Made by a program: the position numbers and the translations under genes
Assembly (NCBI RefSeq): GCF_000418325.1
Contig: NC_021658.1
Span: 2,976,001-3,040,000 of the forward strand
Length of the DNA: 64,000 nucleotides
Direction of reading: 5' to 3'
DNA from: Sorangium cellulosum So0157-2
GTDB taxonomy: Bacteria; Myxococcota_A; Polyangia; Polyangiales; Polyangiaceae
Notes under the pieces: generated by a model
Told to the model about the DNA's origin: nothing
Databases searched by the model: none
Seen by the model: only the letters and a program-made list of their open reading frames with translations
In this document: one piece after another, positions 17,707-25,206 of the stretch
Layout of the letters: the number at the start of each line of letters is the position of its first letter
How positions within the stretch are numbered: the first letter of the stretch is position 1

Positions 17707-18480
17707 TCAGGTCGCCTTGGCCTTGGCGCGCCGGCGCTCGCCGCCGGGCGCCGACGCAGGCGCCGCGCCAGCGGTCTGACGCGCGCTGCGCGGCGGCGCT
17801 TCCGCGCCAGCGGTCTGACGCGCGCTGCGCGGCGGCGCTTCCGTGACCGGCAGGTCAGCGAAGGCGCGCGCCTCCGGGGTGAGCAGGCCGTGCAGGAAGA
17901 GCTGGAGCACCTGACCACACCAGGCGGCGATGTCTGGCCGGGACGGCGCGTCGATGAGCTTGCGGACCAGGCGATCGAAGGCGCCGGAGATGAGCGCCGC
18001 GAGGACGCTGGGATCGAGATCGCGCCGGTAGAGGCCGATGTCGATCGCGTACCGGACGCGGGTCTCCACGAGGCGCGAGACGCGCTGGGCGAACTCGTCG
18101 ATCAGGTAGGCGTAGGGGGCTCCGCCGCCGCCCGCGAGCATCATCTTGAGCAGCGCCCGGTTCTGCCAGCAGAACTCGAGCACTTCGACGTCGTGGGCGA
18201 GGAGCCGCTTGAAGTACTCGTCGACCGACACCCGATCGGCGCCCTCGACGGCGATGGGCGGCAGCTCCACGCACCCCGCGAGACGCGCGATGAAGGTCTC
18301 GACGATCTGCTTGAAGCAGTCGTCCTTGCTCTGGAAATGCAGGTAGAAAGCGCCCTTCGAGACGCCAGCCCGCTCGGTGATGTCCTCGACCCTCGCCGCG
18401 GCGAGGCCACGCTCGGTGAACGCCGCCTCGGCGGCGCGGAGCAACTCGATCCTGGCGCGGCGATCGGCGAGGCGGGGCAT
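17707..18480 (-). CDS. TetR/AcrR-family transcriptional regulator with duplicated C-terminal tail
   Basis: 257 residues from ATG 18480. The N-terminal TetR domain is clear: RIELLRAAEAAFTERGL, then VEDITERAGVSKGAFYLHF and QSKDDCFKQIVE (about residues 9-55). The ligand-binding half is helical. The C-terminus is a basic low-complexity tail containing two copies of EAPPRSARQTAGA, encoded by a 39-bp tandem duplication, ending RRRAKAKAT. A 14-bp palindrome TGACC-GGTG-GGTCA lies at 18483-18496, directly in front of the start codon and in the style of TetR operators, so it probably represses itself. The divergent gene is udgX, which shares the upstream region. Confidence 0.9.
   Translation of the reverse strand: MPRLADRRARIELLRAAEAAFTERGLAAARVEDITERAGVSKGAFYLHFQSKDDCFKQIVETFIARLAGCVELPPIAVEGADRVSVDEYFKRLLAHDVEVLEFCWQNRALLKMMLAGGGGAPYAYLIDEFAQRVSRLVETRVRYAIDIGLYRRDLDPSVLAALISGAFDRLVRKLIDAPSRPDIAAWCGQVLQLFLHGLLTPEARAFADLPVTEAPPRSARQTAGAEAPPRSARQTAGAAPASAPGGERRRAKAKAT
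17763..17840. repeat. 39-bp tandem duplication within the TetR gene
   Basis: Two identical 39-bp units (17763-17801 and 17802-17840) are in tandem, with three further matching bases. They encode a 13-residue repeat in the tail of the regulator, so the duplication keeps the reading frame. Exact identity suggests a recent slippage or unequal-exchange event. Confidence 0.85.
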
Positions 18481-18482
18481 TC

Positions 18483-18496
18483 TGACCGGTGGGTCA
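18483..18496. promoter_or_regulatory. Palindromic operator-like site before the TetR gene
   Basis: TGACC-GGTG-GGTCA is a 5-bp inverted repeat with a 4-bp centre, two bases upstream of the TetR start codon and about 140 bp upstream of the proposed udgX start on the other strand. Position and symmetry suggest autoregulation by the adjacent TetR protein; binding is not shown. Confidence 0.45.
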
Positions 18497-18633
18497 CCTA
18501 GAGGGACTCGGGCACTATGGGAAGGCCGCCCGGGGCCGTCAAGCCGGCTCGGCCGTGCGCCGTCGCGACGCGCTCGAACGCAGCGCGTCGCGACGGCGCG
18601 CGGCTGGCACGCGCGATGCTGCTCGGGGAAACC

Positions 18634-19302
18634 ATGGCGACCGTGGCGAGACGAAATGCAGCAGGGCGCGACGCGGGCCCCGGCGAGGCGACGGCGGCGG
18701 CCTTGGTCCCCAGCCGTCCTTCCTTGCCGCGCCTGCGCGAGGCCGCGGCGGGCTGCCGGGCTTGCCCGCTGTGGGAGCGGGGGACGCAGACGGTGTTCGG
18801 CGAGGGCGCGGCGCGCTCGGACGTGCTCCTCGTCGGCGAGCAGCCGGGCGACAAGGAGGATCTCGCCGGCAAGCCGTTCGTGGGCCCGGCGGGGCAGCTG
18901 CTCGATCGGGCGCTCGAGGCGGCGGGGATCGACCGGCGGCGGACGTACGTGACCAACGTGGTCAAGCACTTCAAGTGGGAGCCGCGCGGCAAGCGCCGCA
19001 TCCACAAGAAGCCCGACGCGCGCGAGATCCGCGCGTGCCTCCCGTGGCTCGCCGCGGAGATCGCGGCGGTGCAGCCGGAGATCGTGGTGTGCCTCGGCGC
19101 GACGGCGGCGCAGGCGCTGCTCGGCGGCTCGTTCCGGGTCACGCGCGATCGCGGCCGGCTCGTCGCCTCGCCGCTCGCGCCGCGCACGCTCGCGACCGTG
19201 CACCCTGCGTCGATCCTGCGCATGCCCGACGAGGCTTCCAGGCAAGCCGAGCTCTCCCGCTTCATCGACGATCTCGCCGCGGCGGCGCGCGCGCTCGGCT
19301 GA
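18634..19302 (+). CDS. udgX: UdgX-type uracil-DNA glycosylase
   Basis: 222 residues from ATG 18634, preceded by CTCGGGGA; an ATG at 18616 and another at 18517 are in frame but lead into Arg/Ala-rich sequence. The protein belongs to the Fe-S uracil-DNA glycosylase family: Cys41-x2-Cys44 (CRACPLW), Cys135 and the Cys in VVCLGATAAQ are the likely 4Fe-4S ligands. GEQPGDKEDLAGKPFVGPAG is the uracil-binding motif. The loop GKRRIHKKP with His124 is the UdgX signature; in mycobacterial UdgX the equivalent His forms a covalent bond with the abasic sugar after uracil release. It acts in repair of deaminated cytosine. It is divergent from the TetR gene and precedes kup. Confidence 0.92.
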   Translation: MATVARRNAAGRDAGPGEATAAALVPSRPSLPRLREAAAGCRACPLWERGTQTVFGEGAARSDVLLVGEQPGDKEDLAGKPFVGPAGQLLDRALEAAGIDRRRTYVTNVVKHFKWEPRGKRRIHKKPDAREIRACLPWLAAEIAAVQPEIVVCLGATAAQALLGGSFRVTRDRGRLVASPLAPRTLATVHPASILRMPDEASRQAELSRFIDDLAAAARALG

Positions 19303-19359
19303 GGCGGCGCGCCGCGCCTCCTCGCGGTGAGCGCTCGCGATGGAGTAGGATTCGCCCCG

Positions 19360-21303
19360 ATGACGACAAGCCCACAACCGGCCGAGGGCGCAGAGCGCCC
19401 CGCGGCGTCCGCGCCGGCCGACCGCGCCCACGGCTCGAGCCCGAAGAAGATGTGGCCGCTGATGCTCGCGGCGCTCGGGGTCGTCTACGGCGACATCGGG
19501 ACGAGCCCCCTCTACGCGATGAAGGAGTGCTTCAGCCCGAGCAGCCCGCACCACGTCGCTCCGACGCCGGACAACGTGCTCGGCGTGCTCTCGCTGATGT
19601 TCTGGTCGCTGATGATGGTGGTGACCGTCAAGTACCTGACGTTCATCACGCGGGCCGACAACGAGGGGGCGGGCGGCATCCTCGCGCTCCTCGCGCTCGT
19701 CCCGAGCAGCGACCGCAAGGGCGACGGCCGCGGCCTGCTCGTGCTCCTCGTCCTCTTCGGCGCCTCGCTCCTCTACGGCGACGGCGTGATCACGCCGGCG
19801 ATCTCGGTGCTCTCGGCGGTCGAGGGCCTCGAGGTCGCGACGTCGACGCTGAAGCCCGCCGTCGTGCCGATCACCTGCGCCGTGCTGCTGGCCGTGTTCC
19901 TCGTGCAGAAGCGCGGCACGGCCGGCGTCGGGACGATCTTCGGGCCGGTGACGCTCGTGTGGTTCATGGCGCTCGCGCTGCTCGGGGCCAAGGAGATCCT
20001 CCACAGCCCCGGCGTGCTCCGGGCCGTCTCACCGACCTACGCGGTGAGCTTCTTCGCCGAGAACAACGTGCACGGCTTCCTGATCCTCGGCGCCGTCGTC
20101 CTCTGCATCACGGGCGGCGAGGCGCTGTACGCCGACATGGGTCACTTCGGCCGCGGGCCCATCAAGTACACCTGGTACACGATCGTCTGGCCGGGGCTGC
20201 TCATCAACTACTTCGGCCAGGGCGCCAAGCTCCTCGAGGACCCTGCCGCCGCGGCGAACCCGTTCTACGCGCTGGTCCCGCCGTGGGTGCTCTACCCCAC
20301 GGTGGCGATCGCGACCGCGGCGACGGTCGTGGCGTCCCAGGCGCTCATCTCCGGGGCCTTCTCGCTGACGCAGCAGGCCGTGCAGCTCGGGTACTTCCCG
20401 CGCGTCACGGTGATCCACACCTCGAAGGACGAGGCGGGGCAGATCTACATCCCCGAGGTGAACAGCGGGCTCTTGATCTCGTGCATCGTGCTGGTGCTCA
20501 CCTTCAAGAGCTCGAGCGCGCTCGCGGCCGCGTACGGCATCGCCGTGACGGGCACGATGGGGATCACCACGGTGGTCTACTACGTGGTCACGCGGAAGAC
20601 GTGGGGCTGGCCGGTCTGGAAGTCGCTCCCGCTGGCCGGGCTCTTCCTCGTGATCGATCTCGCGTTCTTCGCGGCGAACAGCGCCAAGTTCTTCCACGGC
20701 GGCTGGGTCCCGATCGTGATGGGCGCGGCGACCTTCACCGTGATGACGACCTGGAAGACGGGGCGCAAGCTCCTCGCCGCGGCGATCAAATCGGCCATCT
20801 TGCCGCTCGACATGTTCCTCGAGGACGTGAAGCGCACGAAGCCGCACCGGGTGCGCGGGACGGCGGTCTTCATGGCGTCGAGCCCGGAGGGCACGCCGCC
20901 GATCCTGCTGCACCACGTGAAGCACAACCAGGTGCTGCACGAGCAGGTGGTGCTCCTCTCGATCCAGGTGCTGAACGTGCCGGAGGTGCCGGCGGAGCGG
21001 CGCACGACGGTCATCCCGCGGGGCGAGGGCATCTACCAGGTGACGGCGTGTTACGGCTTCATGCAGACGCCGAACGCCCCGTCGGTGCTGGAGGGGTGCA
21101 AGCGGCACGGGCTCCACATCGATCTCGGGCGGACGAGCTACTACCTCGGCCGGGAGACGCTGCTGACGACGGGGCGGTCGAAGATGTCCCGGTGGCGGAA
21201 GGGGTTGTTCGCGTTCATCTCGCGCAACGCGCGGCCGGCCACGGCATACTTCGGCCTGCCGCCGAACCGCGTGGTCGAGCTCGGCATGCAGGTCGATTTT
21301 TAG
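19360..21303 (+). CDS. kup: Kup-family potassium uptake protein
   Basis: A 647-residue membrane protein. MLAALGVVYGDIGTSPLYAM at the start of the first helix is the Kup signature. About 12 hydrophobic segments follow (e.g. LLVLLVLFGASLLYGDGVIT, LVWFMALALLGAKEIL, FLILGAVVLCITGGEALYAD). A cytoplasmic C-terminal domain of about 150 residues ends ...PNRVVELGMQVDF. Kup proteins import K+ with H+. The start ATG 19360 was chosen because MTTSPQ precedes a short disordered region and the upstream codons are not conserved-looking. It ends 17 bp before the convergent citrate-synthase-like gene. Confidence 0.95.
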   Translation: MTTSPQPAEGAERPAASAPADRAHGSSPKKMWPLMLAALGVVYGDIGTSPLYAMKECFSPSSPHHVAPTPDNVLGVLSLMFWSLMMVVTVKYLTFITRADNEGAGGILALLALVPSSDRKGDGRGLLVLLVLFGASLLYGDGVITPAISVLSAVEGLEVATSTLKPAVVPITCAVLLAVFLVQKRGTAGVGTIFGPVTLVWFMALALLGAKEILHSPGVLRAVSPTYAVSFFAENNVHGFLILGAVVLCITGGEALYADMGHFGRGPIKYTWYTIVWPGLLINYFGQGAKLLEDPAAAANPFYALVPPWVLYPTVAIATAATVVASQALISGAFSLTQQAVQLGYFPRVTVIHTSKDEAGQIYIPEVNSGLLISCIVLVLTFKSSSALAAAYGIAVTGTMGITTVVYYVVTRKTWGWPVWKSLPLAGLFLVIDLAFFAANSAKFFHGGWVPIVMGAATFTVMTTWKTGRKLLAAAIKSAILPLDMFLEDVKRTKPHRVRGTAVFMASSPEGTPPILLHHVKHNQVLHEQVVLLSIQVLNVPEVPAERRTTVIPRGEGIYQVTACYGFMQTPNAPSVLEGCKRHGLHIDLGRTSYYLGRETLLTTGRSKMSRWRKGLFAFISRNARPATAYFGLPPNRVVELGMQVDF

Positions 21304-21320
21304 GGCGCGGCGCGCGAGTG

Positions 21321-22610
21321 TCAGGGCCCCGTGTACCGGGCGCGGGGCCGCAGCATGTACCCGGCCTCCCGCTGCTCGAAGGCGTGGGCGATCCACCCCG
21401 CGGCGCGGCCCACCGCGAAGAGCGCCGCCGCCGCGCCGGACGGCAGGCCGAGCGCGGCCGTGATCGCGACGAGGCCCATGTCGAGCGACGGCGGGTCGTG
21501 GCCGGCGTCGCGGAGCGCGTCGACGAGCGCGAGCACCGTGCGCAGCGCGGCGCTCTGGGGCGCGAGCGCCCGGGCCGTGTCGAGCAGCGCCTGAGCGCGG
21601 GGGTCGCCCTCCGGGTAGAGCCTGTGCCCGAAGCCGGGGATGGGCTCCCCGCGGCGCAGCCGCTCGTGGACCGCGGCGGCGGCGCGCTCGGGCCGGGCTG
21701 CCTCGGCGACCAGGGCCTCCACGCGATCGGTGGCGCCGCCGTGCCTCGGGCCGGAGAGCGCCGCGAGCCCTGCGCTGACGCAGGCGTAGAGATCGGCCCC
21801 GGTGGACGCCGCCACCCGGACCGCGAACGTCGAGGCGTTCAGCTCGTGATCGGCCGAGATCGAGAGCGCCCGGTTCACGGCGCGCTCGGCCTTCTTCGAG
21901 GGGCTCGCGCCGAGGGCGACGAGCAGGCGCCGCGCCGCCCCCTCGGCCTCGAGGGCCGCGGTCGCCCGGGCCGGGTCCCGCCCGAGGCCGACGAGCGCCG
22001 CGAGCGAGCGCACGAGCGCCCGCGCCCGCGCGCGCTCCGCGTCGCTCGTGGGGATGCGCCCGTCGCCCGAGGGCGCGCCCACGTGACGGGCCGGGTCGTG
22101 CGCGCCGAGCGCGGGCACCACGAGCGCGAGCGCGGCGAGCGGCGGCGTGCCCTCCGGGAGGAGCGCCGCGAGCTTCGCCGGGCGGACGCTCGGCCGGCCG
22201 GGTCGCGCCGCCGGCGCGCCTCCCGCCGGCAGCTCGCCGGTCCACAGCAGCTCCGCGACCGCCTCGAACGGCACGTCCTCGAGCGCCAGCGCGACCGCCT
22301 CCTTGCCCCGGTAGACGGGCCCGCGCGGGCCGATCGCGGTGAGCGCCGACTCGAGCACCGGCTCGCCCCACCGGAGCGCCTCGGCCGCGACCGGCCCGTG
22401 GCCGGCGCGCGCGTCGTGCCGCGCCTTGAGCCGCTCGATGTCCGCCCGGAGGTAGAGCCGCGCGCGCCCTCGCCCGCCGGGCACGCCCCGGAGCACGCCG
22501 CGGCTCGCGTACGCGTAGAGCGTCTCCCGCTTCACGCCGAGCAGCTCCGCCGCCTCGGCGCCGGTCACGTACGCCGAGGGCCGCTGCTCCGAGTCAGGTA
22601 GATCAACCAT
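21321..22610 (-). CDS. Citrate-synthase-family protein with N-terminal helix-turn-helix
   Basis: 429 residues. Residues ~13-60 (YVTGAEAAELLGVKRETLYA, then RARLYLRADIERLKARHD) are a MerR/excisionase-type winged HTH. Residues ~75-429 are a citrate-synthase fold: His in SADHELNASTFAVRVAASTG, His in GFGHRLYPEGDPRA and Asp in PSLDMGLVAITAALGLP occupy the three catalytic positions. It could be a DNA-binding enzyme or a regulator that senses acyl-CoA/oxaloacetate. The divergent neighbour (22945) is a second citrate-synthase-like protein without HTH. An AT-rich palindrome between them, 268 bp upstream of this start, is a candidate site for this HTH. Confidence 0.88.
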   Translation of the reverse strand: MVDLPDSEQRPSAYVTGAEAAELLGVKRETLYAYASRGVLRGVPGGRGRARLYLRADIERLKARHDARAGHGPVAAEALRWGEPVLESALTAIGPRGPVYRGKEAVALALEDVPFEAVAELLWTGELPAGGAPAARPGRPSVRPAKLAALLPEGTPPLAALALVVPALGAHDPARHVGAPSGDGRIPTSDAERARARALVRSLAALVGLGRDPARATAALEAEGAARRLLVALGASPSKKAERAVNRALSISADHELNASTFAVRVAASTGADLYACVSAGLAALSGPRHGGATDRVEALVAEAARPERAAAAVHERLRRGEPIPGFGHRLYPEGDPRAQALLDTARALAPQSAALRTVLALVDALRDAGHDPPSLDMGLVAITAALGLPSGAAAALFAVGRAAGWIAHAFEQREAGYMLRPRARYTGP

Positions 22611-22861
22611 GATGGGCCATCAACGTCAGGTCCGAACCCTGTCCGCCGATCCAGGAGGCGCGGCCCGCGGATCGCCGGACGCATGCGTCCCTCCTAGCAC
22701 CGGATTCCCCGGTCCTCGCCGGGATTCTTCGCCGAGGCGCGGCCCGCGCGCCGCCGTTTTGCCCACGCCTTCCCCCCCAGCGCGCGGCGTCCTCCGCGCG
22801 CCGCGCCCGGGCCGGGGGCGCGGGCTGGGCGATCGCGCCCCGGCGGCGTCCTCGACGCGCT

Positions 22862-22890
22862 TCGATAGCGTGCATGGTTGATTGTACAAT
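22862..22890 (+). promoter_or_regulatory. Putative promoter of the 22945 citrate synthase gene
   Basis: TCGATA (22862-22867) and TACAAT (22885-22890) are spaced by 17 bp, resembling -35 and -10 elements (4/6 and 5/6 matches). The -10 lies inside the perfect palindrome at 22878-22893, so a bound regulator would block it. Transcription would start about 48 bp before the ATG. Confidence 0.4.
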
Positions 22891-22903
22891 CAAGATTGAT
22901 CAA
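22878..22903. promoter_or_regulatory. Operator-like palindromes TTGATTGTACAATCAA and TTGATCAA
   Basis: 22878-22893 is a perfect 16-bp palindrome and 22896-22903 is a perfect 8-bp palindrome, giving four TTGAT/ATCAA half sites in 26 bp. The block is bounded by GGTTGAT and ATCAACC. Such symmetry in an AT-poor genome strongly suggests a dimeric regulator; the HTH-citrate-synthase next door is the obvious candidate. Confidence 0.55.
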
Positions 22904-22944
22904 CCTCATGCGATGCCCAACATGTCCTTGGCGGAGGTGATCGG

Positions 22945-24111
22945 ATGAAGGACGTGGCGGCGCCGCTCGCGAGCGGCCTGGAGGGTGTGGTGGTGGCGGA
23001 GACGCGGCTCTCGGAGGTGGACGGCGAGCGGGGGAGGCTCACGCTCGCCGGCCACGACATCGAGGCGCTCGCCGGCGACGGCGGGGTGACGATCGAGGAC
23101 GCGTGCGGGCTGCTCTGGGGCGGCGCGTTGCCCTCGGCGACGGAGCGGGAGTCGCTCCGGGGCGCGATCGCCGAGGGGCGGACGCGGGCGTTCGCGCTGC
23201 TCGGCCGGCTCGGGGACGCGCTCCACGCGGGCGACGGCATGGACGCGCTCCGCGCCGCGGTCGCGCACCTCCGCGGCGACGCGCCGCCCGCGGCGATCGC
23301 CGGGGCGGTCGCGACCTTCGCGGCGGCCTGGTCGCGGCGCCGCGCGGGCGAGGAGCCGGTCGCGCCCGATCCGGCGCTCCGGCTCTCGGCCGACTACCTG
23401 CGCATGGTGCGCGGCGCGGCGGCGAGCGAGGCCGAAGCGCGCGAGCTCGACACGTACCTCGTCACGGTCTCGGACCACGGCATGAACGCGTCCACCTTCA
23501 CCGCGCGCGTGGTCACCTCGACGGGGTCGGACGCGGTCTCGGCGGTGGTCGCGGCGATCGGCGCGCTGAAGGGGCCGCTCCACGGCGGCGCGCCGGGGCC
23601 GGTGCTCGACATGCTCGACGCCATCGGGGCAGCGGCGGGCGAGGGCGGCGCGCCGTCGCCAGGCAGCGCCGAGCGCTGGATCCAGGCGGAGCTCGCGGCG
23701 GGGCGGCGGATCATGGGCATGGGGCACCGGATCTACCGGGTGAGGGATCCGCGGGCGGCGGTGCTCGAGCGGGCGATCGAGCGGCTCGGGCGGACGGCAG
23801 GCGGGGCGCAGGGCGCCCGGCTCGCGCTGGCGCGCACGGTCGAGGGGGCGGCGGAGGCGGCGCTCCGCGCGCGGCACCCGGAGCGCCCGCTGCGCGCGAA
23901 CGTCGAGTTCTACACGGCGGTGCTGCTCGACGCGCTCGGGCTGCCGCGCGCGCTCTTCGCGCCGACCTTCGCGGTGGGCAGGGTCGCCGGCTGGTACGCG
24001 CACATCGAGGAGCAGCGGCGCGTCGGGCGGCTCATCCGGCCGAGCTCGCGTTACGTTGGGGATGTTCCAAGGGCGGCCGCTGTCCCCGGAGCGGCAGCCC
24101 CGCCGCACTGA
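22945..24111 (+). CDS. Citrate/methylcitrate-synthase-family protein
   Basis: 388 residues; ATG 22945 has an excellent Shine-Dalgarno sequence (GGAGGTGAT). Citrate-synthase motifs are in order: VSDHGMNASTFTARVV (first catalytic His), MGMGHRIYRVRDPRAAVLE (second His) and NVEFYTAVLLDALGLP, where the third catalytic residue, usually Asp in NVDFY, is Glu. The enzyme should condense an acyl-CoA with oxaloacetate; citrate versus 2-methylcitrate cannot be decided here. The C-terminus RLIRPSSRYVGD is typical, followed by a short Ala/Pro tail. It is divergent from the HTH-containing paralogue and probably controlled by the palindromic site upstream. Confidence 0.85.
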   Translation: MKDVAAPLASGLEGVVVAETRLSEVDGERGRLTLAGHDIEALAGDGGVTIEDACGLLWGGALPSATERESLRGAIAEGRTRAFALLGRLGDALHAGDGMDALRAAVAHLRGDAPPAAIAGAVATFAAAWSRRRAGEEPVAPDPALRLSADYLRMVRGAAASEAEARELDTYLVTVSDHGMNASTFTARVVTSTGSDAVSAVVAAIGALKGPLHGGAPGPVLDMLDAIGAAAGEGGAPSPGSAERWIQAELAAGRRIMGMGHRIYRVRDPRAAVLERAIERLGRTAGGAQGARLALARTVEGAAEAALRARHPERPLRANVEFYTAVLLDALGLPRALFAPTFAVGRVAGWYAHIEEQRRVGRLIRPSSRYVGDVPRAAAVPGAAAPPH

Positions 24112-24374
24112 CGCCGGAGCGGCAGGAGCCCCGCCCGCGCGCTGGCGACAGGAGCGCCGCGACGGTCCTGACCCTGCCCCAGGTCGACAGGGGGCGGGGA
24201 GGACTTATTGAAGAACTCAGGGCGGGCATTCCCCTCATCCCCGCTGTCCTGTCATCCCCGCCGCCCAAAGATCACCGACGGAAGCCATTCCGCCGTCCCG
24301 GAACGGCGAAAGGGGAACGTGCCGAGCGCGGGTAGGACGTTGTTCGTCCTGCAAAGTTGGCAGCCTCGCGAGGG

Positions 24375-24394
24375 TACTGTTACCATGTTCAGTA
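24375..24394. promoter_or_regulatory. LexA (SOS) box at the imuA start
   Basis: TACTG-N10-CAGTA (24375-24394) has the exact half-sites of the gammaproteobacterial LexA consensus. It overlaps the imuA start codon at 24385. The downstream genes are the SOS mutasome imuA-imuB-dnaE2, which LexA controls in other bacteria, so the functional reading is strong although inferred. Confidence 0.7.
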
Positions 24395-25194
24395 TGTCGC
24401 CCGTCGCTCTTGCCGCTCCTCTCGCCCGGGACCTGCTGCGCCACACCCTCCCCGAGTTCGAAGCGCGCGCCAAGACGCTCCCGCTCAGTATACAGGAAAT
24501 TAATGACGCGCTCCCGGAAGGGGGTCTGCCGCGCGGGGGGGTGGTGGAGCTCGCCGCGCCGCGGGGGCTCGGGCGGTCCACCTCCATCGCGCTCTCCGCG
24601 TGCGCGTCGGCGCAGGCGGAGGCGCGGCTGCGCGGGACGAGCGCGACGGCGGGGGCGTGGTGCGCGTGGATCGACCCGAGCGGCTCGCTGTTCGCGCCGG
24701 CGGTCGCGCGCGCGGGGGTCGACCTGAGCCGGTTGCTCGTGGCGCGGCCCCCCGTGGAGATGCTCGCCAAGGTCGCGGTCCGGATGGCGATGAGCCGGGC
24801 GTTCGCGGTGCTCGTGATCGATGTGGCCGGGGTCCCGGGGGCCTTCGGTCAGGGGGCGGGGAAGGGGGAGCGGGGCGCGCCCGCGGCGGGGCGCCGCGAG
24901 GAGGACCTCGCGCGGTGGGTCAATGTGGTGCGCAAGCTCGCCCTGGCCACCGAGGGGAGCGACGGGACGATCCTGCTCCTCACCGACCGCCAGGCGGCGC
25001 GGCCGATGCCGTTGCCGGTCGCGATGCGGCTGGAGCTCGAGCAGGTCGCCGAGGGGCGGCTGATGGTGCGCGTCGCCAAGGATCGGCGCGGGCGCGTGAC
25101 GTCGCCGACGCCGGTGGTGCTCGGCGAGCGGGCGCGGGAGAAGGCGGAGCGGGCGGCGGGAAGCGAGCCGCGGCCCGCGCTGTCGCGGGCGTGA
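24385..25194 (+). CDS. imuA: ImuA-type RecA-like mutasome protein
   Basis: 269 residues from ATG 24385 (ATG 24394 is also possible). The RecA-like core begins LPLSIQEINDALPEGGLPRG and GGVVELAAPRGLGRST, where a classical Walker A is degenerate, then WCAWIDPSGSLFAPAVARAG and VLVIDVAGV as Walker-B-like strand. ImuA works with ImuB and DnaE2 in translesion synthesis and damage-induced mutagenesis. The order imuA-imuB-dnaE2 is intact: 12 bp to imuB and a GTGA overlap between imuB and dnaE2. The LexA-type box over the start predicts SOS control. Confidence 0.85.
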   Translation: MFSMSPVALAAPLARDLLRHTLPEFEARAKTLPLSIQEINDALPEGGLPRGGVVELAAPRGLGRSTSIALSACASAQAEARLRGTSATAGAWCAWIDPSGSLFAPAVARAGVDLSRLLVARPPVEMLAKVAVRMAMSRAFAVLVIDVAGVPGAFGQGAGKGERGAPAAGRREEDLARWVNVVRKLALATEGSDGTILLLTDRQAARPMPLPVAMRLELEQVAEGRLMVRVAKDRRGRVTSPTPVVLGERAREKAERAAGSEPRPALSRA

Positions 25195-25206
25195 GGAGGA
25201 GAGGCG

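Larger units (their letters stand above)
22611..22944. other. Divergent promoter region between two citrate-synthase-like genes
   Basis: 334 bp without a credible gene. The AT-rich block 22876-22905 stands out against the surrounding GC-rich DNA and carries the palindromes and -10 candidate listed separately. The rest (22611-22870) is GC-rich with no recognised signal. Confidence 0.5.

Noticed and set aside
18481..20004. A long N-terminal extension of the minus-strand TetR gene across udgX and kup
   Set aside because: Those codons are antisense to UdgX and Kup; the TetR domain begins within ten residues of ATG 18480.
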